Made by a program: the position numbers and the translations under genes. This document shows positions 1-6,207 of a stretch of DNA of 9,621 nucleotides, piece by piece (within the stretch, counting starts at the first letter, position 1; the number at the start of each line of letters is the position of its first letter). Location of the stretch: NCBI GenBank assembly GCA_002434595.1, contig DJKK01000235.1, positions 1 to 9,621 on the forward strand, read 5' to 3'. Below the pieces are notes generated by a model. It made no database searches. It was given only the letters and a program-made list of their open reading frames with translations, and was not told the origin of the DNA. The stretch is from Alphaproteobacteria bacterium UBA6544. GTDB taxonomy: Bacteria; Pseudomonadota; Alphaproteobacteria; UBA8366.

Positions 1-1346
1 GCGAACCACATCGGACGCTCCCATCCCATAGTCACGCCAAAACAGGCACCGCGCGCCTCAAGGCGGTCGTGGAACGGACTACGCCGTGCGCCACGTCCAG
101 TCTCTGGTTGGCGGAACGGCCAATGCATCGCGTAGAGAAGTCCGAGCGATTCTTTGGTGCGATCGAAGAGATATGCGCGATTACGCTCAAAACGATGAAA
201 GCGCCGGATGTCGAGTTCGGCGAGATCCATGGTGGGTGCGTCTTCTACGATCCACTCGGCAAGCGCTTTACCCGCCCCGCCAGCTGATTGGATACCGATC
301 GAATTGAACCCAGCGGCGACGTAGAGTCGGCGCAGATCGGGTGCTTCACCGAGGATATACCGATTGTCCGGCGTGAAACTCTCTGGCCCAACAAACAATT
401 GCCGGATTTCGGCTTCTGCTAGAGCCGGGATGCGCTCAAGGCCCGTATTCATGAATACTTCGAACTGGTCCCAATCTTCAGGGAGCGCTTGGAATTCAAA
501 ACCGTCCGGGATGCCTTCCATACCCCACGGCTTTGCATGCGGTTCGAACCCACCCAGCACTAGTCCGCCGACCTCTTCCTTGATGTAGATATAACCATCC
601 ATGTCCCGCAGCACCGGCTGGTTGCGCAGAACGCCTTCTATCGGCCGTGTGACGATGTAGAAATGCTCCGCCGCGTGCAGCGGCACGTCGACCCCGAGCG
701 GCGCACAGAGCTCGCGTGTCCACATCCCGGCACATACGACGACAACATCAGCTTCGATGCGGCCTTTGTCCGTCTTCGCGCCGATCGCTCGACCTTCATG
801 GGCCAGAATTTCGGAAACCTTTACGCCCTCGAAGATTTTGGTGCCGCCGTTGCGCGCGCCGCGGGCCAGCGCCTGTGTCGTATCCGTCGGGTTCGTCATA
901 CCGTCCGAGGGTATGAGGTATGCGGCCACCAGGTCATCCGTGTTCAGCAGGGGTGCTTTTTCCTTGGCGTCTTTGAATGACAGCCGTTCTACATCGACCC
1001 CGAATGCAGCGGCCATTCCGGCTTGTCTCTTCAGCTCTTCTTCCCGCTCTGGCGTACGGGCGACGGAAATACTGCCGGTGCTCCGATAACCGGTCGCGAG
1101 CCCGGTCTCCTCCTCCAAACTCAGGTAGAGGTCACGGGTGTATTTCGCGAGTTCGGTCTGGTTCTGGGTTGCCCGCAGTTGACCGACGAGTCCTGCCGCG
1201 TGCCATGTGGTGCCACAGCTTAATTGTCCTTGCTCCAACAGCACCACATCGGAACAACATAGTTTGGTTAGATGATAGGCCACGCTGCATCCAACAATTC
1301 CGCCGCCGATTATCAGGGCTTGGGTATGAGATGGCAGATCCGACAT
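1..1346 (-). CDS. FAD-dependent oxidoreductase with GcvT-type C-terminus (dimethylglycine/sarcosine dehydrogenase family), 3' end beyond window
   Basis: Reading the minus strand from the ATG at 1346-1344 gives 448 uninterrupted codons to the window edge. Residues 11-40 are a Rossmann FAD site (GGGIVG at 14-19, acidic E38 at the end of strand 2). GTTWHAAGL follows at 45-53; in mammalian dimethylglycine and sarcosine dehydrogenases the histidine of this motif (here H49) carries covalent FAD. The oxidase domain runs to about residue 375. The linking FAO_M-type segment follows, then the beginning of a GcvT-like folate domain (SPFHDRL and GWERPMWF just before the edge). Family members are about 800 residues, so roughly half is present. 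A GGAGG ribosome site (1353-1357) lies 6 bases before the ATG. Known family reaction: oxidative N-demethylation of methylated amines, passing the one-carbon unit to tetrahydrofolate. It is divergent from phosphonate genes, so the substrate may be an N-methylated aminophosphonate (inference). Dimethylglycine, sarcosine or another methylated glycine are the ordinary alternatives. Confidence 0.9.
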   Translation of the reverse strand, partial: MSDLPSHTQALIIGGGIVGCSVAYHLTKLCCSDVVLLEQGQLSCGTTWHAAGLVGQLRATQNQTELAKYTRDLYLSLEEETGLATGYRSTGSISVARTPEREEELKRQAGMAAAFGVDVERLSFKDAKEKAPLLNTDDLVAAYLIPSDGMTNPTDTTQALARGARNGGTKIFEGVKVSEILAHEGRAIGAKTDKGRIEADVVVVCAGMWTRELCAPLGVDVPLHAAEHFYIVTRPIEGVLRNQPVLRDMDGYIYIKEEVGGLVLGGFEPHAKPWGMEGIPDGFEFQALPEDWDQFEVFMNTGLERIPALAEAEIRQLFVGPESFTPDNRYILGEAPDLRRLYVAAGFNSIGIQSAGGAGKALAEWIVEDAPTMDLAELDIRRFHRFERNRAYLFDRTKESLGLLYAMHWPFRQPETGRGARRSPFHDRLEARGACFGVTMGWERPMWF

Positions 1347-1432
1347 TCTATTCCTCCATAAGGACGGGGAGTGTAGCCCCACCGCGCGCCGATCTGCAAA
1401 GCTGGCCCACCGACTTTCCTCGTGATAGCACA
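1347..1432. promoter_or_regulatory. Divergent intergenic region between the flavoprotein and the AEP-binding protein
   Basis: These 86 bases separate two genes pointing away from each other and must hold at least part of both promoters. The minus-strand ribosome site is clear (GGAGG at 1353-1357), while none is obvious before the plus-strand start. A 4-bp GGGG/CCCC stem with a 7-base loop (1366-1380) is the only symmetry I see. No convincing -35/-10 pair or long operator palindrome is visible, so this is assigned by position only. Confidence 0.4.
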
Positions 1433-2452
1433 ATGATTATGCGACATGCATACGGATACATGGCATTCGCCGCGCTTTGGTTGACAGCCACTACTGGTTC
1501 AGCCGCAACGCAGTTGACGGTCTACACCGCTATTTCGATCGAAGAAACAGACCGTGTCACACGGGCTTTTGCCGTGTCGCAGCCGGACATCGAATTGCGT
1601 TGGGTTCGTGATTCGACCGACCATATCGTGGCACGTCTCCGCCATGAAATTCAGCAGCCAAAGGCTGACATCATATGGGGAGTTGCCGCGTCCACACTGG
1701 CCGGATTAGCGTCTGACGGATATTTCCAACCCTACGCACCGCACGGATTCGACCGCCTCGACCGTCGTTTCAGTGACCCTAACGACCCACCAATGTGGGT
1801 GGGCCAGCGCGTCTGGACGGGGGCCCTTTGCGTTCACACGACAGCCTTGGCGCAGGCGAACCTCAAACCACCGGCACGATGGGGAGACCTGCTTGACCCC
1901 GCTTATAAAGGCCTGGTGCTGGCCCTCGATCCCGGCGGATCTCGAACTGGTATGTTGACGCTTAGAGGCTGGTTTTCGCTTTGGGGCGAGGCGGGTGCTT
2001 GGCGCTATATGGAAGGCCTGCACCGAAATATCATTGCATATCTTCGGAATGGCGCCGCACCGTGCAACCTCGTGGCGCGCGGGCAGTACCCAATCGGATT
2101 TTCGTCTACCTATCAAGCGATAAAGCTCAAGCGCAAAGGCCTCCCGATTGATGTTGTGATACCAGGTGATGGAATTGGCTGGGACGTAGAAGCGATGGCC
2201 GTCGTGCGCGGGACCCCATATGCGGAAGCCGCTGAGGCCTTTGCGGACTGGTCGATCGGCAGCGCCGCGATGAACATAATCTCTCGCGGCTTCGGCATGA
2301 CGACCTTGGCGGGACCGTCCGGAGTGCACAAGAACTATCCACCCGAGGCAACTCAGCGCCTGACACCGGTGGATTTCGATACAACGAGCCATATGCGGGA
2401 AAAGATATTGGCCGAATGGCGCATCCGATTCAGTTCCAAAGCCGCGCGTTGA
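1433..2452 (+). CDS. aepX: Periplasmic 2-aminoethylphosphonate-binding protein of an ABC transporter (AepX/PhnS2 type)
   Basis: This is the solute-binding component for AEP import. The predicted 339-residue protein begins with a short basic stretch and a hydrophobic segment ending in GSAA, a Sec signal peptide with cleavage near residue 25. The mature part starts LTVYTA and has the pattern I know from the TIGR03261 AEP-binding family: WVRDST, ADIIWGVAAS, a QPYAPHGFDRLD stretch, DPPMWVG, PARWGDLLDPAYKG, ALHRN-like LHRNI, PIGFSSTYQAIKLKRKG, and IGWDVEAMAVVRG. Length fits the family. The start is ATG 1433 or the in-frame ATG 1439; both give the same signal peptide. The frame stays open upstream to 977, but that part overlaps the opposite-strand flavoprotein and precedes the signal peptide. 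phnW follows 86 bases downstream on the same strand, which supports AEP as ligand. No permease or ATPase gene is adjacent, which is unusual. A general Fe3+/polyamine-type binding protein is the less likely alternative. Confidence 0.88.
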   Translation: MIMRHAYGYMAFAALWLTATTGSAATQLTVYTAISIEETDRVTRAFAVSQPDIELRWVRDSTDHIVARLRHEIQQPKADIIWGVAASTLAGLASDGYFQPYAPHGFDRLDRRFSDPNDPPMWVGQRVWTGALCVHTTALAQANLKPPARWGDLLDPAYKGLVLALDPGGSRTGMLTLRGWFSLWGEAGAWRYMEGLHRNIIAYLRNGAAPCNLVARGQYPIGFSSTYQAIKLKRKGLPIDVVIPGDGIGWDVEAMAVVRGTPYAEAAEAFADWSIGSAAMNIISRGFGMTTLAGPSGVHKNYPPEATQRLTPVDFDTTSHMREKILAEWRIRFSSKAAR

Positions 2453-2538
2453 CGTTAACAAATCCGTTCTGGCAGCAACGACGCCTCAGTTGTAAGAGAG
2501 GGCACGGTGGCGAAACTTCGGTGGTGAGGACGGACGAA

Positions 2539-3663
2539 ATGGACAGGACAAGCGGCGATCCCTTACTCTTGACACCCGGTCCACTTACGACGGGCGACAA
2601 AACCAAGCGCGCCATGCTGCACGACTGGGGGTCACGTGATCAGGCGTTTATTGACGCGACACGGGATATCCGGGAACGCATCATCGAGGTGGCAGGCGGT
2701 GGACGCGAATTCAGTACCGTTCCCATACAGGGCAGCGGCACCTTTGCGGTTGAAGCGATGGTTGGCACCTTTTTGCCGAGAGACGGCAAGTTACTGATCT
2801 TGGTCAACGGCGCCTACGGGCACCGGATTGCTAAGATTTGTGCGTATATGAACCGGGCATATGTGGTTTCCGAGACACCCGAAGACATACCGCCGGATCC
2901 GAATGCAATCGACGCTATTCTCGACGCCGCTCCGGACATCGGACACGTTGTGATCGTCCATTGCGAGACCACTTCAGGTATTCTCAACCCGGTAAGGGAA
3001 ATTGCCGCAGTCGTGGCCAACCGGGGTCGGAGACTGTTGATCGACGCGATGAGCACTTTTGGCGCCATCCCATTCGATCTCACCGATGTGAACTGCGATG
3101 CATTGGCGGCCTCATCGAACAAATGTTTCGAAGGCGTTCCGGGTATAGGGTTCGTGATATGCCGCAAGACCGCACTGCTGGAGGCAGAAGGAAACGCACA
3201 TTCGCTGAGTTTGGACCTGTTCGATCAATGGAAAGCCATGGCAGGCAACGGTCAATGGCGCTTCACACCGCCGACGCATGTCATCTTTGCACTGCGACAG
3301 GCGTTGGAGACGCATCGGGCTGAGGGCGGCGTCGATGGAAGGTATCATCGTTACTCGGAGAACTGTCGAGTTCTGTTAGAGGGTATGCGCGAACTCGGGT
3401 TCGAGCCGCTCCTGTCACACAACCTGCAAGCACCAATCATTGTAACTTTCAGAATGCCCGCAGACCCAAAGTTCGAATTCGAGACGTTCTACGATCGACT
3501 AAAGCACAAGGGCTTTATCATTTATCCCGGCAAACTGACGGTCGCCGACAGTTTCAGAATTGGCTGCATCGGGGCTTTGAATGCGGATGATATGCGCGCC
3601 GCGGTTACCGCGGCTGGCAATACCTTGTTGGAGATGGATGTTGCCTCTGGATCACCCGAGTAA
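2539..3663 (+). CDS. phnW: 2-aminoethylphosphonate:pyruvate transaminase (PhnW)
   Basis: This PLP enzyme converts 2-aminoethylphosphonate plus pyruvate to phosphonoacetaldehyde plus L-alanine, the first step of AEP degradation, in the cytoplasm. The 374-residue product matches the family along its whole length: LLTPGPLTT near the N-terminus, PIQGSGTFAVEA, NGAYGHR, HCETTSGILNP, DAMSTFGAIPFD with D169 (PLP ring-nitrogen contact), SSNKCFEGVPG with K195 (Schiff-base lysine), HSLSLDLFDQW, WRFTPPTH, and FIIYPGKLT...FRIGCIG. D169 and K195 sit at the positions expected from characterised PhnW. ATG 2539 is chosen because a GAGGA ribosome site (2526-2530) lies 8 bases before it and the protein then starts at the family's usual point. 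An in-frame ATG at 2416 would overlap the preceding gene and add residues absent from the family. It is probably co-transcribed with aepX. The next catabolic enzyme (phnX or phnY/phnA) is not downstream within this window. Confidence 0.96.
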   Translation: MDRTSGDPLLLTPGPLTTGDKTKRAMLHDWGSRDQAFIDATRDIRERIIEVAGGGREFSTVPIQGSGTFAVEAMVGTFLPRDGKLLILVNGAYGHRIAKICAYMNRAYVVSETPEDIPPDPNAIDAILDAAPDIGHVVIVHCETTSGILNPVREIAAVVANRGRRLLIDAMSTFGAIPFDLTDVNCDALAASSNKCFEGVPGIGFVICRKTALLEAEGNAHSLSLDLFDQWKAMAGNGQWRFTPPTHVIFALRQALETHRAEGGVDGRYHRYSENCRVLLEGMRELGFEPLLSHNLQAPIIVTFRMPADPKFEFETFYDRLKHKGFIIYPGKLTVADSFRIGCIGALNADDMRAAVTAAGNTLLEMDVASGSPE

Positions 3664-3963
3664 CCCGATGTTCCCGGCGCCACCCGGCCTATCTTCATTC
3701 GTTTTGATGATCCCCTTTCGATCGGAATCGTTCACGCGCAAACCGCACCGTTCGAAGGTGATCTGGACTTGAACATCGAGTTGCATGACGCGCTTCGATC
3801 AGACCGGAATGAGGAACTGCCGGCAGGCGGACGGCTCGGTCATGCAGGCCTTTCCCAACGCATGACCGCGACGCGTTCCTCCCTGGCCGCAAGGGCATTC
3901 ACAATCGGGGCCCATCGATGGCATTCGATCAGATCGTTGAACCGCCCTCCGAAATTGACATCA

Positions 3964-4136
3964 TGAAATGTTTCGCCTTTGACCGTGACGTCACCAAACA
4001 TCTACCGCGTCTCATACGGAAACTGGACTTCAAGTCACTCCCCTATCGCTCGCTCACAGAGCTTAGTTATGACCTGCGCAAGATCGGATGGGCCGGCATC
4101 GCGGAGGACAGCATGGTCGTCAACGACGGGGATTAG
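3964..4136 (+). CDS. Possible small protein, 57 residues, unrecognised
   Basis: A short open frame from ATG 3964 (alternatively ATG 3918, 72 residues) ends at TAG. Its middle is rich in leucine, lysine and arginine, followed by RSLTELSYDLRKIGW and an acidic tail. The LTELS...DLRKIG part faintly recalls the LxxLsDreLxDIG core of DUF1127 small proteins, but the spacing is shorter and I would not assign the family. No good ribosome binding site precedes either ATG. It could be a real small protein, a remnant, or chance. Confidence 0.25.
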
Positions 4137-4149
4137 CTGTCACTTTCAA

Positions 4150-4180
4150 TTGGCAAGCGCGGGTCGAACCACTGTATAAG
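4150..4180 (+). promoter_or_regulatory. Candidate sigma-70-type promoter before the DUF1190 gene
   Basis: TTGGCA (4150-4155) and TATAAG (4175-4180) resemble -35 and -10 elements. The 19-base spacer is longer than the optimum of 17. A TG dinucleotide directly precedes the -10-like box. The following gene starts at 4213, giving a plausible short leader. This is assigned by eye only. Confidence 0.3.
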
Positions 4181-4212
4181 TATGGGATACAGGATTTGAT
4201 CTAGGGAATGGT

Positions 4213-4752
4213 ATGAAACGCTCGAAATCAATCAGTCTGCTGGCAATGAGCGCCAGTGTCGTCGCTTTGACGGCCTGCGAGGAGCCTGCGGTCGACGCCG
4301 CCGTCTTTGAAAATCTGTCACAATGTCTCGCCGATCAGAATGTCGAGCGGGCGCAGTGTGAGGCGGAATATAAATCCGCGAAAGACCAACATGCTCAGGT
4401 CGCACCAAAATATCAGTCGAAACAGGACTGCGAGGCTGATTTCGGGTCCGGTCAATGCGAGACAGCTCCCTACCAAACCCAGAGCGGCGGCTCGGTCTTC
4501 ATGCCATTGATGATGGGATACATGATGGGCAGTATGCTCAGCGGGCGCACCGGCGTTGCATCGCAACCGTTGTATCGCTCGACCAGTGACCCGAATAACT
4601 TTCGAACCGCAGATAATAGGAAGGTCGGCAATACAATTGGGCGGACCCAGGTGGCACGATCGACGTCACGCGCCCCGAGCATGAAGAGCTCGACTGTCTC
4701 GCGTGGCGGATTTGGTGCGCGTGCGCGTTCATTCGGCTCGGTCGCCGGCTGA
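4213..4752 (+). CDS. ygiB: DUF1190 (YgiB/UPF0441-like) lipoprotein
   Basis: The 179-residue product starts with a basic, hydrophobic signal peptide ending LTAC, so C22 is the likely lipidated cysteine of a lipoprotein. Four further cysteines (C38, C49, C73, C82) lie in the family pattern: AQCEAEY, an APKYQS stretch, then QDCEADFGSGQC. A methionine/glycine-rich short segment follows (FMPLMMGYMMGSMLSG, about 97-112), then a serine/arginine-rich low-complexity tail. These are the hallmarks of DUF1190 proteins such as E. coli YgiB, whose biochemical role is not established. AGGGA (4203-4207) is a ribosome site 5 bases before ATG 4213. The YgiC-like gene begins 5 bases after the stop, the same ygiB-ygiC order known from enterobacteria. 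The symbol is by family resemblance, not proven orthology. Confidence 0.85.
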   Translation: MKRSKSISLLAMSASVVALTACEEPAVDAAVFENLSQCLADQNVERAQCEAEYKSAKDQHAQVAPKYQSKQDCEADFGSGQCETAPYQTQSGGSVFMPLMMGYMMGSMLSGRTGVASQPLYRSTSDPNNFRTADNRKVGNTIGRTQVARSTSRAPSMKSSTVSRGGFGARARSFGSVAG

Positions 4753-4757
4753 CCCCT

Positions 4758-5918
4758 ATGCAGCGGATACCCGTCGCCGAACGGGAGGACTGGAAGGAAA
4801 CCGCCGTTGAACACGGTTTCGATTTTCATTCCATCGATGGTGACCCCTATTGGGACGAGAGCGCTTACTATCGCTTCACCCTCCGGCAAATCGAGGATGA
4901 CCTCGAGGAGCCGGTTGAGGAGCTAGAAAATTTATGTTTCGCCGTTGTTGAACGAGCCGTAAGCGATGAAGATGTGCTCAGGCGTCTGGCAATACCGAAA
5001 AATTACTGGAGCTACATCCAAGAGAGTTGGCAGCGCCAGGAAAAGAACTTCTACGGCCGAATGGACTTCTCCTACGACGGCACCGGGCCCGCGAAGCTGC
5101 TGGAATACAACGCCGATACGCCGACCGCACTGTACGAGTCGTCCATCTTTCAATGGGTGTGGCTTGAGCAGGCGATGGAACGGAACTTGATCCCGGAGGG
5201 CTGCGACCAATTCAATTCACTACACGAACGCATCGTTGAGGCTCTCGGCCGTTTTGGCATCGACGGGCCGCTCCATCTCGCCTGTGCCAGCGGCAGCGAG
5301 GAAGATTCCGGAACGGTCGCATATCTTGAAGACTGCGCGCGCCAGGCCGGTCTACAGACGGTTCTGATGAAAATCGAGGACATCGGTATTGACCCGGCCG
5401 GTCGGTTCACCGACACCGAGGACCACGTAATTGATACAGTGTTTAAGCTGTATCCTTGGGAGTGGCTGCTGGCAGAAGATTTCGCACGACATATTCCGGA
5501 GAGCAGCACACTATTCATCGAGCCCGTGTGGAAATCCATTTTGTCGAACAAAGGGCTGCTCGCACTGATGTGGGAAATGTTCGAAGGCCACCCAAATCTC
5601 TTGCCTACCTTCTTCGCCGATGATCCAAAGGCCGCATCCCTCGGCGACACTTATGTACGCAAGCCGCTTTACTCGCGAGAAGGCCAGAACATCGAACTGG
5701 TTTGCGACGGCCAGGCGGAGACAATTCACCCTGGCGACTATGGTGCGGAAGGACACATCGTCCAGGCATTTCATGCGCTTCCCGACTTCACCGGTAACTA
5801 TCCGATGGCCGGATGCTGGCTGGTGGCGAGCGCAGCCGCCGGAATGTGTATCCGCGAGGACCGGTCACTCGTGACCGGTGACGACGCGCGGTTTATTCCG
5901 CATGTGATTCTGGACTGA
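4758..5918 (+). CDS. ygiC: YgiC-like ATP-grasp protein, glutathionylspermidine synthase family
   Basis: The 386-residue protein is the length of E. coli YgiC and resembles the synthetase half of glutathionylspermidine synthetase/amidase, without an amidase domain. Visible family motifs include GRMDFSYDG with R101 and D103, and LLEYNADTPTALYE with E116, N118 and D120. In GspS the equivalent Asp, Glu and Asn bind Mg-ATP. The C-terminal half holds FIEPVWKSILSNKGLL (K265), a HPNLLPTFF stretch and YVRKPLYSREG (K302), the ATP-binding part of the fold. This implies an ATP-dependent ligase joining a carboxylate to an amine; for YgiC proteins the actual substrate is uncertain and GspS activity should not be assumed. 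No ribosome site is obvious at ATG 4758, so translation is probably coupled to the DUF1190 gene ending 5 bases upstream. A palindrome (5860-5879) lies in the last codons. Confidence 0.88.
   Translation: MQRIPVAEREDWKETAVEHGFDFHSIDGDPYWDESAYYRFTLRQIEDDLEEPVEELENLCFAVVERAVSDEDVLRRLAIPKNYWSYIQESWQRQEKNFYGRMDFSYDGTGPAKLLEYNADTPTALYESSIFQWVWLEQAMERNLIPEGCDQFNSLHERIVEALGRFGIDGPLHLACASGSEEDSGTVAYLEDCARQAGLQTVLMKIEDIGIDPAGRFTDTEDHVIDTVFKLYPWEWLLAEDFARHIPESSTLFIEPVWKSILSNKGLLALMWEMFEGHPNLLPTFFADDPKAASLGDTYVRKPLYSREGQNIELVCDGQAETIHPGDYGAEGHIVQAFHALPDFTGNYPMAGCWLVASAAAGMCIREDRSLVTGDDARFIPHVILD
5860..5879. repeat. 20-bp palindrome inside the 3' end of the ygiC-like gene
   Basis: Two 9-base arms, ACCGGTCAC and GTGACCGGT, are exact reverse complements separated by TC. 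The arms code for part of an R-S-L-V-T-G-D stretch near the C-terminus. No run of T follows, so it is not a standard terminator. It could be a protein-binding site, a hairpin in the mRNA, or coincidence of codon choice. Confidence 0.6.
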
Positions 5919-6041
5919 CTGAAACAAAAAGTTTGAGTTTCTTTTTAAGAATTGAATACTAGATTTAGGCTAAAGGGGAGCCTTTTTATCAATATATATT
6001 TTAATGTTCGCTCTATTGTCATTGTTAAGTGAGCTAAATAA
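5919..6041. other. AT-rich intergenic patch
   Basis: Base composition falls to about one quarter G+C by my count over roughly 90 bases, far below the flanking genes. It holds the terminator listed separately. It also has a weaker upstream GAAAC/GTTTC pairing with an 11-base loop and a T-run (5921-5946). TATA-like sequence at about 5990-6004 could serve a promoter, but no good -35/-10 pair stands out. Confidence 0.6.
5967..5987 (+). terminator. Intrinsic terminator of the ygiB-ygiC unit
   Basis: AGGCT (5967-5971) pairs with AGCCT (5979-5983) around a 7-base loop AAAGGGG and is followed directly by further Ts (5984-5987). The stem is short at 5 bp but sits 49 bases after the stop codon in an AT-rich setting, the right place to end the two-gene transcript. 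Confidence 0.6.
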
Positions 6042-6161
6042 ATGGATGGCTCCACACAACACCTTCTCGAAGACAGCTATTTGGAAACCATCGAGAAAGT
6101 ACTCGGCACCGACTATAATCAGGATACGGCAAATAAGGAAGGAGCACCGTCGCGGGAATGA
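6042..6161 (+). CDS. Possible small ORF, 39 residues, unrecognised
   Basis: An ATG 52 bases past the terminator opens a short acidic, amphipathic-looking peptide (LLEDSYLETIEKVLG) ending in TGA. Its stop overlaps a second ATG in another frame (ATGA at 6158-6161) that opens 23 codons rich in Met, Ala and Arg. The ribosome site is weak. It could be a real small protein, or the first piece of the broken gene that follows. Confidence 0.25.
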   Translation: MDGSTQHLLEDSYLETIEKVLGTDYNQDTANKEGAPSRE

Positions 6162-6207
6162 AGATGGTATCAATGGAAGGAATGGCAGACGGCACTGCGC
6201 GCGCCAG

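Larger units (their letters stand above)
3664..4207. other. Gene-poor stretch after phnW, no recognised gene
   Basis: I recognise no conserved gene here on either strand. The phnW reading frame stays open for about 100 further codons after its TAA (3664-3966). The first part of that extension reads plausibly as protein (RPIFIRFDDPLSIG, FEGDLDLNIELHD), then turns arginine-rich and unstructured. It has no ATG start and no ribosome site. A small ORF at 3964-4136 and a possible promoter for the following gene are listed separately. The pattern suits a decayed gene remnant or a long intergenic region. I see no terminator hairpin directly after phnW. Confidence 0.5.

Noticed and set aside
496..1089. 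Several overlapping open frames of 66-110 codons on both strands
   Set aside because: They are shadows of the minus-strand flavoprotein, whose frame is unbroken and carries all family motifs.
1366..1380. GGGG/CCCC hairpin in the divergent promoter region
   Set aside because: A 4-bp stem with a 7-base loop is too short to call an operator or attenuator.
977..1432. Upstream extension of the AEP-binding-protein frame to 977
   Set aside because: This part is antisense to the conserved flavoprotein N-terminus and would bury the signal peptide 150 residues inside the protein.
1706..2461. 251-codon open frame on the minus strand opposite the AEP-binding protein
   Set aside because: It lies wholly antisense to a gene with clear family motifs, and its translation shows no recognisable domain.
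2416..2538. Earlier ATG for phnW at 2416
   Set aside because: It would overlap the end of the preceding gene and add about 40 residues not present in PhnW proteins; 2539 has a good ribosome site.
5921..5946. Possible terminator GAAAC/GTTTC followed by Ts
   Set aside because: The 5-bp AT-rich stem with an 11-base loop is too weak; the AGGCT/AGCCT element just downstream is the better terminator.
6004..6207. N-terminal part of a 126-codon frame starting at 6004
   Set aside because: The first 68 codons are basic and low in structure, unlike the later half; only the part after about 6208 looks protein-like, so the whole was not called as a gene.
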